Shown: positions 12,269 through 23,420 of the stretch, one piece after another
Position numbering within the stretch: position 1 is the stretch's first letter
How the letters are laid out: every line of letters begins with the position of its first letter
Origin: Salticus scenicus
Lineage: Eukaryota > Arthropoda > Arachnida > Araneae > Salticidae
Reading direction: 5' to 3'
Assembly (NCBI GenBank): GCA_963930645.1
Contig: OZ005650.1
Coordinates: 229,854,188-229,918,187, forward strand
Length of the DNA stretch: 64,000 nt
Position numbers and translations under genes: made by a program
Notes under the pieces: model-generated
The model's database searches: none
What the model saw: the letters and a program-made list of their open reading frames with translations, nothing else
Told to the model about the DNA's origin: nothing

Positions 12269-12440
12269 GTGTGTGTTTTATAATTTCAAATGGCTACCAC
12301 ATTTCGAAACAAAATGACAAATCAAATTGGTTAACAGACACATCTAAGACACTTTCAAGATAAGTTGACTGTTTAAATTTAATTGGAATTGATTCAGTAT
12401 CTTAGAAGTTATCGTGATAACAATTTTTCCATTATAGATA
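11290..12440 (+). repeat. Decayed tandem repeat, unit roughly 145 bp
   Basis: Two words recur in register through this stretch. AAGCAAATCGATTCAT-like sequence occurs near 11311, 11460, 11608, 11884 and 12173. AAGATGGCGGATCAAGTTGG-like sequence occurs near 11383, 11522, 11810, 11953, 12111 and 12308. Spacings are about 145 bases or twice that, so the array appears to have lost or degraded some units. It is interrupted by a long poly(T) at 12231-12265. Confidence 0.5.
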
Positions 12441-14831
12441 GATGGATAAATAGACAAACCAAGTGAATGCAGTAAGTCGATTTCCAGAAAAATCCACATA
12501 AATGGGTATATTTAAAAATTATATTTAGAATATCAATATATTCTATTTACTTATGGTTTTTTGTGTTATAACTTTTATTTAGATTTATTCATATTGAAAT
12601 AATTGAATCAAAATAAAACATTTTGATTTGCGAAATAGGTAAAACGTAGATTACTTTTACATTGTATAAATTAAATAAGCTCAAGATTTAACTAAAAATA
12701 AATTTACCAAATTCAAAAAATACTTAATGTCAAGTTTTTAAAATGCAGAAAATAGGATTGACGTATTTATGCGATGGCATTGAAAACATTAAAACATTTT
12801 AAGAAATTGATAAAAATACTGCGGTTATTGATGCTTTTAGAGTAATAAATTGATAAAACACATATCTGATAAAAATCCAATATTGCACGTTTGTATCCAA
12901 TTTGATGAATTATTTGCATTTACTTTTGCATTTTATAAAAGTCTAAGTCTTCTAAAATTGTGAAACGTATTTTGGGGTTCTAAATATTTTTCGCAAAAAA
13001 GCACTTAAATAAAATATATAAAATATTAATTTTTAATACTTAAAATGTGTTTTATCTTAGGGCTAGTTTATTGTTAACAGCATGAATATTAAGTACTTTT
13101 AGAACATAATGTCATAGAGTGGTGTTCAATCACTTAAAAAATATTTTCTTTAAATAATTTTAATAACAGTACACGGGCATTTTTTAATCAATAACATTGT
13201 CTTTGTTTTAGTAACAGCACTTTAATAACTTTGCTTCTACGTTTAATGAAGTACTACTTTCTATATCAGGTTATTAGTTAGTCTGTCTTATTAAAAGGCC
13301 AATGTTGAAATTGTTAATGAAAACTGTAAACTACGTATGGGGTTACAATTTTAATTAAGCACATAATTTTTTACAGATGCGTACAAATTTACTTAGTAGA
13401 TGTAATTTATTCTAATTTTGAATGAAAATTAAAATTTCGACTTAATAAAATTTTTTTATTTACATGTTTATTGTATTAACCATCTGACCGCCGCTTACGG
13501 ATATATCTGGACATTGAGCTGATTTTTTTTTTTTTTTCCCACAGAACTCTTATAATTTAAAATTATAAAACTAGGAATTTTTCGATTATTTTTTTAAGTT
13601 TAAATGATTTAAATAATAGCCATAAAGATTATAATCATGTACATTTCTAATATCAAGTTGAAATAAGCATTAGTTTAGTACGTTAAAAGAACTGAACAGT
13701 GAAAACAACATTAAAGCATTGCCAATTTAAAACGCGGTCAGAGGATTAAATCCCAACTAGCGTAATTTTTATCAATTGAACACAATACTACAATCCAAAT
13801 ACAAATATTTTTAAGACAAAAAGTACTTTAACGACAAATTCGCTTCTAAGGTATGTATCATATGATTCAGACAAATTACTCTGGTAGTTTAATGTAATGT
13901 AGCACAAATTGGAAAAAAAGTACTATACAAAAGTGCTGAAAGAAAATTAAAATTTACTTTTTTTACTTTTTTAAAGTTTAGTTTACAAAATATTTTGACT
14001 TTCAGTAACTGATAGCAGCAACAAGTAGCCTAATTGGACAAACACCTTGAATGAAAGAATCACAAAGATAACTAAACAAAGTGTACTTGAAACTATACAA
14101 TTCAGTTAAATAAAAATAACAATAGATAGTTTTAAATGTAAATACATAAATATTTTATATTCATTCGGAATAAAAGTAGTTCAGTAACTTAAGCATAACA
14201 GAAGAAATAATTTTGAACTAAAGGTAACAGTATGAAAAAAATCTCTACGAGAAGGAACTTGCGAAATTGTTGCGTGTGTGCTCGAGGAAATCCTGCAAAA
14301 TTATTCGTTTATTATGGCAAAAGGATTTTCTTAGAAAGGTAATAATTATATTTTAACTAAACAGGATGGATCAAATATCCCTGATGCATTTAAACGTTAA
14401 TACAAAATCAAGAATTTGACGTACGAAAACATGATTTGAACTATAACGATTCGTACAATAAAAAGTGTTATTTGAGCAAATAAAAACGTTAGTTTAAAAT
14501 TACTCGGATACGTAACGCTTTACTGTAAAAAGAGCAAGAAAAATTATCGTAAACGCAAGAGAAAGAATTAAAGTGCACTTATATTGGGAAATGTACGATA
14601 ATATCTAAATATGTCTGCCCTCGTTCCTTATAGTTCGAAGCACACCCAAACGCTAATCCAAATCAATTTATATGTAGTACTGAATGTAAAAGATATTGAA
14701 TAACATCGTATTTTAAATTGTTAAACGTCAGCCACAGGGGTAGAGTCACTTTACCTTTTACAGATTCGTGCAAGAAGAAATGAATAGAGGTTGTGTCAGG
14801 GGATCGAGGTGTCCTTAATAAAACCTCTTAG

Positions 14832-14869
<38 letters not shown>

Positions 14870-15310
14870 TTCTCTAATTATTTAAGTAATCGACGTAAGG
14901 TGTAGGAGCCATCTATTAGCTATTAATGTAAAACATACACTTTCATAAATTAAAAATTATTTTCCTTTCTTCTTTTAATTTTTTTTAAATCTCAATTTAT
15001 TTATTTATTTATTGCAGGATTATAAAAAGATACATTTTTAAAATCTCTTAAATATACAAGGAAAAATAATTTAATTTAAAATAAATTTTATTAATGTTCT
15101 GTATATTTCTGTGTATTCTATAATTATTATTTCATCTATATTTGTACATACTAAAACTTTAAATTAAATATTAATAGTAAAGCTGCAAATATTGACAGTG
15201 AAGAACTGAAGGTTAAAGATAATATTGATAGTCTTAATACTAAATAAAGAGACAAATATTACATCTAATTTGCCCAGACTTCACCATACATTCCTGTGAT
15301 TTAAAAAATA
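12441..15310. other. AT-rich non-coding DNA
   Basis: No gene-like frame and no clear inverted repeat. There is a (TA)n tract at about 14836-14866 and a TTTA run near 14997. Confidence 0.6.
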
Positions 15311-15410
15311 TACACAGTCCAGTCACATTAATGTGACCACCACCTACTTTCCATGTCAGAGTTAAATAACCAATCACAGAAGGCAGGTGGCAGCACAGTG
15401 CAGTTGAGCG

Positions 15411-15417
15411 TATATAA
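15411..15417 (+). promoter_or_regulatory. Putative TATA box of the Tc1 transposase
   Basis: TATATAAAGG lies 44 bases upstream of the preferred start codon, and a CCAAT word lies further upstream near 15370. Position and sequence fit an RNA polymerase II core promoter inside the element. This is inference from sequence only. Confidence 0.55.
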
Positions 15418-15460
15418 AGGGTGTGTGAGGGCTTCGGAAAACATTTCAATCGTTGGCGTA

Positions 15461-16501
15461 ATGCAGAAACGAAGCGATTTATCCGACTTCCAAAAGGGCA
15501 TGATCATTGGCTTTCGGGCCAAGGGTGGAAGCATTTCCGAAACGGCTGAGTTTGTGAACTGTTCGCGTGCCGCCGTGGTAAAAGTGTACCGTGCATGGCA
15601 AAATGGGACTGTCCAAAATCAGCGACGTGGCAAATGTGGTGCACCACGGGCCATAGATGACAGAGGCGAACGACGGTTGCGGAGATGCGTTCGGGCAGAT
15701 AGACGGGCTACCGTTGAGCAACTGACCACCAAAATGAACCAAGGGGCTACCAAAAGTGTCTCCCAAACTACTATTCAGCGAACATTGCTGCGTCTGGGCC
15801 TCCGAAGCAGACGCCTGGTTCGTGCACCTATGCTGACTGCTGTTCATCGACGGCGAAGGCTAGAATTTGCACGCCAGTACAGCAGCTGGACGTCCACTGA
15901 GTGGCGACAGGTTGCGTTTTCGGATGAATCGCGTTTTATGCTCCATCGGACAGATGGACGTTGGCGTATAAGGCGTGAAACCTCTGAAAGGAACCACCCT
16001 GCAACCATTGCCGGAACGGTCCAAGCTGGAGGCGGGAGCATTATGGTCTGGGGAATGTTTTCCTGGCATTCTCTAGGTTCACTGATCATTGTGGAAGGCA
16101 CAATGGATCAATACAAGTACGCATCTGTCCTTGCGGACCATGTTCACCCCTACATGCGCATTGTTTTTCCTCAGGATGATGGCATCTTCCAGCAGGACAA
16201 TGCGAGGTGCCATACAGCTGCCAGTGTACGTGCATGGTTCGAAGAGCACCAGGATGAGTTTACCGTCCTCCCCTGGCCACCAAACTCACCTGACTTAAAC
16301 CCAATCGAGCATCTGTGGGACCATCTCGATCGAGTTGTTCGCGCCATGGATCCTCAACCGCGTAATCTAGCGCAGCTGGCCACGGCATTAGAGTCGGCAT
16401 GGCTCAACATCCCAGAGAACACCTTCAGGGACCTATGTGACTCTCTTCCTGCACGTCTCGCAGCAGTCCGCTCTGCGAAAGGTGGTTATTCCGGCTTTTG
16501 A
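15461..16501 (+). CDS. Tc1-type transposase, DD36E, intact
   Basis: Cut-and-paste transposase that binds the element's inverted ends and inserts at TA, acting in the nucleus. I chose the ATG at 15461 (346 residues). The in-frame ATG at 15353 lies upstream of the TATA box and would add 36 unlike residues. Residues 1-125 are two helix-turn-helix segments with a GAPR variant of the GRPR linker at 60-63. The catalytic triad is D155 in FSDESRF, D246 in QQDNARCH and E283 in PDLNPIEHLWD, with 36 residues between the second Asp and the Glu. GGGSIMVWG at 190-198 is the usual conserved block. No stop or frameshift is present. Classical Tc1 has 34 residues in that gap, so this fits the DD36E group (called Incomer in the literature). 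The group name is inference. Confidence 0.93.
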   Translation: MQKRSDLSDFQKGMIIGFRAKGGSISETAEFVNCSRAAVVKVYRAWQNGTVQNQRRGKCGAPRAIDDRGERRLRRCVRADRRATVEQLTTKMNQGATKSVSQTTIQRTLLRLGLRSRRLVRAPMLTAVHRRRRLEFARQYSSWTSTEWRQVAFSDESRFMLHRTDGRWRIRRETSERNHPATIAGTVQAGGGSIMVWGMFSWHSLGSLIIVEGTMDQYKYASVLADHVHPYMRIVFPQDDGIFQQDNARCHTAASVRAWFEEHQDEFTVLPWPPNSPDLNPIEHLWDHLDRVVRAMDPQPRNLAQLATALESAWLNIPENTFRDLCDSLPARLAAVRSAKGGYSGF

Positions 16502-16534
16502 CAAGTGGTCACATTAATGTGACTGGACTGTGTA

Positions 16535-17130
16535 TCTTGAAAAAATAATGATAATATATATAGATATACATATACATATACAAATTGAAAATTAAGCATT
16601 TTATTAAAATAAAATTTCCTCATAAAGTAGTTTTAGTTATTAAATGTATTTTTTACAACAAATAAAAATACCTCCTTTAATTTTAAATATCTATTTCTAT
16701 CTGTTTCTAACCGATAAAAATTTGAACTGATATATATGTTTATATTATACGCTAATAGATGGCGCCAACATAAAAAAATCAGTTATTATGAAAGAGATAC
16801 ATACATTTAAGGAAATTTTAGATGAAGTCCTCACGCAGAAAAAATGCGCACAGTTTCAATAATCCACGAATTATTTTGTTTTTAATATGCTTTTTTGAAA
16901 AGTATGATTCAACAAATTAGTCTGAAATGTTCGTACCATCGAGCCTCTGTTAGATTAGTTAGTATATCTGCTTGATGATTAGTTCTGTGCATGCATGTAA
17001 AAAGATGAAATTCCCATTTCAAACTGGTTCAATGATTTCTAGTGCATGCTCATATGCTCCCAGTTTGGTTTTAGAAAAGTAGTGTTGTGCTCCAATATGC
17101 AAGATTTAATGTATTAAAAGTTCATTTATA
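16535..17130. other. AT-rich non-coding DNA
   Basis: No element boundary or gene was recognised between the Tc1 copy and the Helitron start. Confidence 0.5.
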
Positions 17131-17895
17131 TCTATACTATTATATAAAGAGCAAATAATTGTATGTTTGTGGAGGGTAATCTCTGAAACTACTGAACCGA
17201 TTTAAAACCTTCTTTCACTGACCAAAAGCTACACTATCCCTGATTGTTATAGGCTATATTTAATTTTGATAAAATAAATTTTAGTTTAAAATCTGAGCAT
17301 TTTAATTAAAATCCCCATAAAAGCCATAATAGAAATGGAAATAATGAAATATTAAAAAAATTAGCTGCTGCCAACATAAAAAAAAAACATTTACATGTTC
17401 ATTTTGTTTTTAAAATATCTTGACATGAAAAGAAAAGAAATATATTTGCACGTGAATTAAATTGAAATTCATATAAAGCTTTGTGAAATATTAAACTTAC
17501 ACGTTAAATCTGACGTCATTATAGATGTAAAAGTATTTATTTTTCTAATGATATTTTGATATGATATGATATAATATAATGATCTAAGCATTAATGTTTA
17601 AACTGATGTGTGTAAACGAAATTGGAATTTAAAAATACATAAATAAAATAAAATAAAATTAGAAATTCTAACTTCTAAACTTTTATTAAATTATTTATTT
17701 TAATTTATAATTGTTGCCAAAAAAATTTATGAGCTAATTTATTTTTCGGCATATAATAAAATATATTTTCACACGAATAATAATGTAAAAAGTGAATTAA
17801 AAAAATATCAACTGCATTTCATTATACATTTTTTAAAAGAATAATTGAGAAGATTAAATTTATTTGGCGACTATTTTTAGCAACTAACAATTATG

Positions 17896-18542
17896 ACCAA
17901 CGAGATATATAAATTAGAGTGCTGATTCAATGGATGAAGAATTAGCTTTCCGTGGTTCATGATGAATTACGTGACATGCTGCAATAGGTTGCTGTGTTTG
18001 GCCCTTTATCGCTATTTTGGCATTTAAAATATCAGTTTGACAAATTATCATTATTATTAGGTAACATGACAGTCCTATGATCGAAATAAATTCTTTTTTA
18101 AAATGGTTTTACACATATTTAACATTTTAATAAATAATAAAATGCCTTTTTTTTTCATCGTTTCCCAACAAAGTTTAAAAGTGTTTATAAAAGAAATTTA
18201 AACTTTTAAAGAGCTAAATTTAACAACAGATAGTAATTTTTCAACTATTTTTGTGCCTTTTGTCGGTTAAAGTTCAACTGCACGAAATAAAAAAGAAGTA
18301 AAATCAAAATCAAAATGATTCAGAACAAAATAATATTAAACTATGTAAGAAAACAAAAACATTGGCGGTTATGACTTATGTGAAGATCAACCTCCAAACC
18401 GTTGCCATAGAAATTTACTGAAAATAAGCTGTTACCAAGGGAACCACCGAATATGCAGGTGCAAGGAGAGCATGTCACATGACTCATCTTGGACCTTCTC
18501 AAGGGTTACCATTTACCACTCTACTTTATATATCTCGTTGGT
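17896..18542. mobile_element. TIR element inserted in Helitron copy F, 647 bp
   Basis: Inverted ends of about 26 bp, starting ACCAACGAGATATATAAA, match with one mismatch. TATG occurs on both sides (17892-17895, 18543-18546). Helitron copies R1 and R2 lack this segment at the same point, which shows directly that it is an insertion. The interior has no transposase frame. A 4 bp duplication is unusual for the TA-targeting elements that dominate this window, and the superfamily is unknown. Confidence 0.8.
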
Positions 18543-18655
18543 TATGTCCAGTAGCTCAATATAAATAGCGCATACAGCCATTACTGAAATGCAAATAGCA
18601 TTTAATTATTTGAGTTACATTATGTTGATTAGAAACCGATTTAATCTATCTATCC

Positions 18656-18700
18656 TCTATACTAATATATAAAGAGGAAAGGTTTCTATGTATATGTAGA
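18656..18700 (+). other. Internal second Helitron 5' terminus
   Basis: TCTATACTAATATATAAAGA resembles the outer 5' terminus at 17131. A matching internal terminus occurs at 43891 in R2 and near 39981 in R1 (both reverse). One Helitron therefore appears to have inserted into another before the composite was amplified. Confidence 0.65.
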
Positions 18701-19928
18701 AAACGATTGCTAGAACTAAAAAGCCGATTTCTTTTCTTTACTTTTTTTTTTTCACTAATTAAAAGTTACACTAAGTGCTAGAGGCTATAATAAATTTTGG
18801 TAAAATACATTTTTACTTCAAATTTTCAATATTTTAATTCAAAACAAAGCATGGATTTGATATCTGTCGTCCTTAGCGACTTTTGTATTTGGCGATCGAA
18901 AATGTAATACGAAAATCTGTATTTTTTCGTATTAAATACGAGATCTATGTTTTTACTTCAATTACCCCACTACCGAAGATAATGGAAGTATTGTATTCGG
19001 TCCAAAAATTTGATATAGAGTTTCACGTGATTTACACGTTTTAAGGCCTCCGAGTCCAAAAAAGTAGTGTTTGGCAATTGGTCAGTGTGTACATACACAT
19101 GTGTGTACGTATGTGTAGAATCTTCTGGCTGTCATATCTCCGAAACTAATAAAGATAGAACTACGAAACTTCACAATTGATTCAGGTCTGGTGTACAGAT
19201 AAATTTTCCAAATTTTCGTGAAAATTGAAAAATTGGATCATCGAAAACCGGAAATGGGGCCGTAAGCCGGTATTTTAAAAACAGCTCTAACGATTTTCTT
19301 CAAAGTTTCTATATAAACAATCTATTAGATGCCCTTTTGAATGATATGGGTGGTTAGTTCAGGAAAATTGATAGGCGTCTTCTACAAACAGCTCAATTTC
19401 AGATCTAGCGAGTGCGATCCTTTAAAAACGCCTGTACGGAGGATTTTCAAACTCGCCATGTTAACTTCCTAATATCCTTTTGAGTGTAATTATTGTTTTT
19501 AGTTCAATACCTGAGTATGCTAAGTTTTGGTAAAAGTTGGTATCTAAAAAACGGCTCTAACGTTTTCTTGAAAATTGTTTCATTAATCCAATTTAGATTA
19601 CCTTTCTCAAGTATTACGTGATTATTACAGGAATATTAACGGTCATCCTGATTAGGTAGTTCAATTTTAGATCTCGGAAATTCGTGTTTAAAAAAATAAC
19701 TAATTTTTTCCCCCTTATTTTTTAACTCGCTATCTAAACTCTGTTGTATGTGTCTTTATACGTGTATTAAGTTTCTCTTACTGGAAAATCTCAAAAAATG
19801 CATATAATATATCCAAAAAATTGCATATAATACGCGTAATAGTGGGTAATGTAAGTCGTGTGGTTGTTTCACAACAGATTCTGTAATGGTACACATTGTA
19901 GAATATTGTTTCATATTATTGATTTCTC

Positions 19929-22127
19929 CCTTAATATACATTGCTAAAATAACCATTAATTAAAAAAAATTGGAAAAAATTAAATATATTTGCGAGAGGA
20001 ACAAATAAATAATAATTAAATCTATTATGACGATAATTTCACCAAAAACATTTTCATCTCATAGGTTTATTTCTCAATATTTTTTATACATGAGAAAAGA
20101 AATGTTTCTTTTTATGGAATAAATAAATAAATAAATAACATTGCCAACATTTAACAAGTAATTAAAAAATAATAATTGTAACATTATATTTTGACTTTTC
20201 AGTTAATAATATTGCATGACTATAACATATAAACTGATATATTTCTTATTAGGGTAAGGTGGGGTAAGTGGGACCCCTTTTCGGCGTAATTCGACTTTAG
20301 CTCAACATAGCACCGGATGTAATAGGCCTAACAACTTAATTTTTTTTGTGGTTCATTCTCTCATATGTTGTTACTGTACCCATGGCAATCTCTAACCAAA
20401 TTAGCAAATGATGAATTTAAAAAAAAAATTATTTTGAGTAGTCATCGGGGTGGCCCACTTGCCCCGCAAGGTGGGTAAGTGGGACCCCCCTGAATATATT
20501 TTTACACATAACTGGTAGAGATTTGGTGGGGCAAGTGGGACAATCTACATGGTTTTCTGAATCTTTGAAAAAAAAAATCACTGAAGTATCTCCATTAGTT
20601 CCCCCATAGCAACTTTTTCTGCGCACAAGCCTGCTAAAAGAAAAAAATGTCAAATTTTCAACTTTTTACTTTACAAAGTTTAAACTAGCCTATGGCAGTA
20701 TTACATGCTAGTGAACATTATATCTTGATAAATCGTTGGTAAACATGTATTTTGAAAGTCTCTTGGAAAGTGTTGGTTCATTTAGTTTCAGCACAACATC
20801 TTCTAGGAATACATCATGAATATAATTAGCTTCAGGGGGGAAAAAAGTTATTACGCATAGTTGTGTCTTTGAGCATGTATTACATGACAAATGTATCTTC
20901 ATCGTTTTGACTGTCATTTAATACCAAGCCAACATACTATTTCTTTTTTTTTTTTTTTTTGCCTTCAAACTGGACGAAGGCATAATCCCCATTTTTAAGT
21001 ACTGTGGTACTGGGTAATAACTGATAATAACCTTAATATACATTGCTAAAATAACCATTAATTAAAAAAAATTGGAAAAAATTAAATATATTTGCGAGAG
21101 GAACAAATAAATAATAATTAAATCTATTATGACGATAATTTCACCAAAAACATTTTCATCTCATAGGTTTATTTCTCAATATTTTTTATACATGAGAAAA
21201 GAAATGTTTCTTTTTATGGAATAAATAAATAAATAAATAACATTGCCAACATTTAACAAGTAATTAAAAAATAATAATTGTAACATTATATTTTGACTTT
21301 TCAGTTAATAATATTGCATGACTATAACATATAAACTGATATATTTCTTATTAGGGTAAGGTGGGGTAAGTGGGACCCCTTTTCGGCGTAATTCGACTTT
21401 AGCTCAACATAGCACCGGATGTAATAGGCCTAACAACTTAATTTTTTTTGTGGTTCATTCTCTCATATGTTGTTACTGTACCCATGGCAATCTCTAACCA
21501 AATTAGCAAATGATGAATTTAAAAAAAAAATTATTTTGAGTAGTCATCGGGGTGGCCCACTTGCCCCGCAAGGTGGGTAAGTGGGACCCCCCTGAATATA
21601 TTTTTACACATAACTGGTAGAGATTTGGTGGGGCAAGTGGGACAATCTACATGGTTTTCTGAATCTTTGAAAAAAAAAATCACTGAAGTATCTCCATTAG
21701 TTCCCCCATAGCAACTTTTTCTGCGCACAAGCCTGCTAAAAGAAAAAAATGTCAAATTTTCAACTTTTTACTTTACAAAGTTTAAACTAGCCTATGGCAG
21801 TATTACATGCTAGTGAACATTATATCTTGATAAATCGTTGGTAAACATGTATTTTGAAAGTCTCTTGGAAAGTGTTGGTTCATTTAGTTTCAGCACAACA
21901 TCTTCTAGGAATACATCATGAATATAATTAGCTTCAGGGGGGAAAAAAGTTATTACGCATAGTTGTGTCTTTGAGCATGTATTACATGACAAATGTATCT
22001 TCATCGTTTTGACTGTCATTTAATACCAAGCCAACATACTATTTCTTTTTTTTTTTTTTTTGCCTTCAAACTGGACGAAGGCATAATCCCCATTTTTAAG
22101 TACTGTGGTACTGGGTAATAACTGATA
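19929..22127 (+). repeat. 1.1 kb tandem duplication
   Basis: Positions 19929-21026 and 21031-22127 are essentially identical at an offset of 1,102 bases. The one difference I found is a poly(T) run one base shorter in the second copy. The unit starts in the Helitron and ends inside the GGG-ended element, so it duplicates that element's left terminus. Either a very recent segmental event or an assembly artefact would explain the identity. Confidence 0.92.
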
Positions 22128-22651
22128 GTTCATCTTCGGAACTTGGATCACTACTGGTGGAGTCATCCAGAGATAAACCCTATAAATCAGTGCATATGAC
22201 TATTTTTTTAACTATATTAAAGTGTTGGGGTGGGTGGCCCACTTACCCCGCGATTGTGGTGGCCCACTTACCCCAAACACGGGGCAAGTGGGCCCCCCAA
22301 TTTTATTTTCAACCTTATTAACATCATGAGTACACGATACTACAAAAAGATTCTGTGTTTTATACACTTTCAAAATATATAAAGTTTTGGTTTGTGTCAT
22401 GAACGGTTTGGAAGAAAACAAATAATTAGTACGACGGCGTGAATTACGATAGGACTGCAAATTTAAAAATCGTCACAAAAAGGCTTGTAACTTATCACAC
22501 ACATAAATGAAAACGGTGCCATAATGTTTTCTACATCTATTGGGGTAGGTACAAAAAATTATTATAACAGATTTTTTTTTAGTCAATAACTGGGGAAATG
22601 CCAGGGGGGGTGGCCCACTTACCCCAATGGCCCACTTACCCCACCTTACCC
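20252..22651. mobile_element. TA-flanked element with GGGTAAGG ends, enlarged by duplication
   Basis: Perfect 21 bp inverted ends start GGGTAAGGTGGGGTAAGTGG, and TA lies outside both (20250-20251, 22652-22653). The insertion splits the Helitron between a TATTTCTTA word and its later continuation. Without the 1,102 base duplication it would be about 1.3 kb. Many internal copies of GTGGCCCACTTACCCC and its complement lie near both ends (about 20450, 20480, 20526, 22234, 22259, 22611 and 22628, plus the duplicate). No transposase frame is seen. The superfamily is unknown. Confidence 0.8.
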
Positions 22652-22653
22652 TA

Positions 22654-22887
22654 CTTACAAACTTTAAATAAACACCATAAAATGCAATAAACTCGCAACA
22701 ATTGTTTCGGGTCGAAAAAACACACGACCCTTCATCAGGCGAATAAAGTAAGCACGAGTGCTGCAGTCAAAGCGACAACGCACTCGTACTTACTTTAGTC
22801 GCCTGATGAAGGGTCGTGTGTTTTTTCGACCCGAAACAATTGTTGCGCGTTTATTGCATTTTATGGTGTTTATTCAAAATTTGTAAG
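22654..22887. mobile_element. Long-arm fold-back MITE, 108 bp arms
   Basis: The arms 22654-22761 and 22780-22887 are reverse complements with about five mismatches in 108, around an 18-base loop. The ends are CTTACAAA with TA outside each. Its left TA is shared with the right flank of the preceding GGG-ended element. A decayed piece of the same family occurs at 32731-32800. Confidence 0.85.
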
Positions 22888-23009
22888 TAATATTTTTTAC
22901 AACGCCAGTTTTGTGGTGCTTTTTTATTTATATATTTCTTGATTTTTTACATGTAAATCCATCTTTAACTAAAATTTGTTCATGCGTGCGAAGCCGGACG
23001 GGTCAGCTA

Positions 23010-23010
<1 letters not shown>

Positions 23011-23041
<31 letters not shown>
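23011..23041. repeat. (TA)n microsatellite at the Helitron 3' boundary
   Basis: Pure TA repeat directly after the Helitron CTAG end, giving the T that follows every Helitron insertion. Confidence 0.8.
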
Positions 23042-23046
<5 letters not shown>

Positions 23047-23099
23047 TGCAGGCAAACAGAAGCATGTTTTTGACATTTTTGTTTATATTTTAATATTAT

Positions 23100-23420
23100 A
23101 TGTTTACTTTCTTCTATATTCAATAGAAGAAAGTATTGGATTAGTAAAAATTTTCGACCTCCGTTTTTTGATGGATTTACACGTTTTGAGAGACTGTAGA
23201 ACACTATTTGATCATTTTTAGAAAATGTCTGCTTGTCTGTCTGTGTGTGTGAGACAAAATTTTGTGGTGGCTGTATCTCAGGTACTACTGCTCAGAATTT
23301 CATACAAATTGGTATGTAGTTACACGTTGATATAAATTAGTGCCTATCAACTTTCGGTAAAAATTGTCCAACAGCTTGCATTGCCCTCCCGCTTTTTCTA
23401 AATTTTTAACATAGGGGTAT
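23100..23420 (+). repeat. Dispersed repeat of unknown class
   Basis: Contains AAAAATTTTCGACCTCCG, GGATTTACACGTTTTGAGAG and GAAAATGTCTGCTTGTCTGT words. These recur in reverse at about 28250-28390 and weakly at 4195-4290. The Helitron interior (about 19035-19090) has a related GATTTACACGTTTTAAGGCC word, so this may be a diverged Helitron relative. Confidence 0.4.

Larger units (their letters stand above)
15313..16532 (+). mobile_element. Complete Tc1/mariner-superfamily transposon, 1,220 bp
   Basis: Perfect 28 bp inverted terminal repeats (15313-15340 and 16505-16532) begin CACAGTCCAGTCACATTAAT. TA target dinucleotides lie just outside, at 15311-15312 and 16533-16534. A single open transposase frame fills the interior. 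By eye its GC content is far above that of the flanking DNA, which fits recent arrival. Ends and frame are intact, so the copy looks structurally capable of movement. Confidence 0.96.
17131..23010 (+). mobile_element. Composite non-autonomous Helitron, copy F
   Basis: The 5' end is TCTATACTATTATATAAAGA after an A. The 3' end is CTAG (23007-23010) before a T, preceded by a short hairpin (CGTGCG AAGC CGGACG, 22985-23000). This TC...hairpin...CTRR structure inserted between A and T is diagnostic of Helitrons. A second Helitron-type 5' end lies inside at 18656. The same arrangement occurs in two reverse copies at 38352-44672. No Rep/helicase frame exists, so it depends on an autonomous partner. 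Several later insertions inflate this copy to 5.9 kb. Confidence 0.8.

Noticed and set aside
15479..15847. 122-codon minus-strand frame
   Set aside because: Antisense shadow of the Tc1 transposase.
20429..22019. Duplicated pairs of 69-74 codon minus-strand frames
   Set aside because: They are repeated only because the DNA is tandemly duplicated. The frames span GGG-element motif clusters and resemble no protein.
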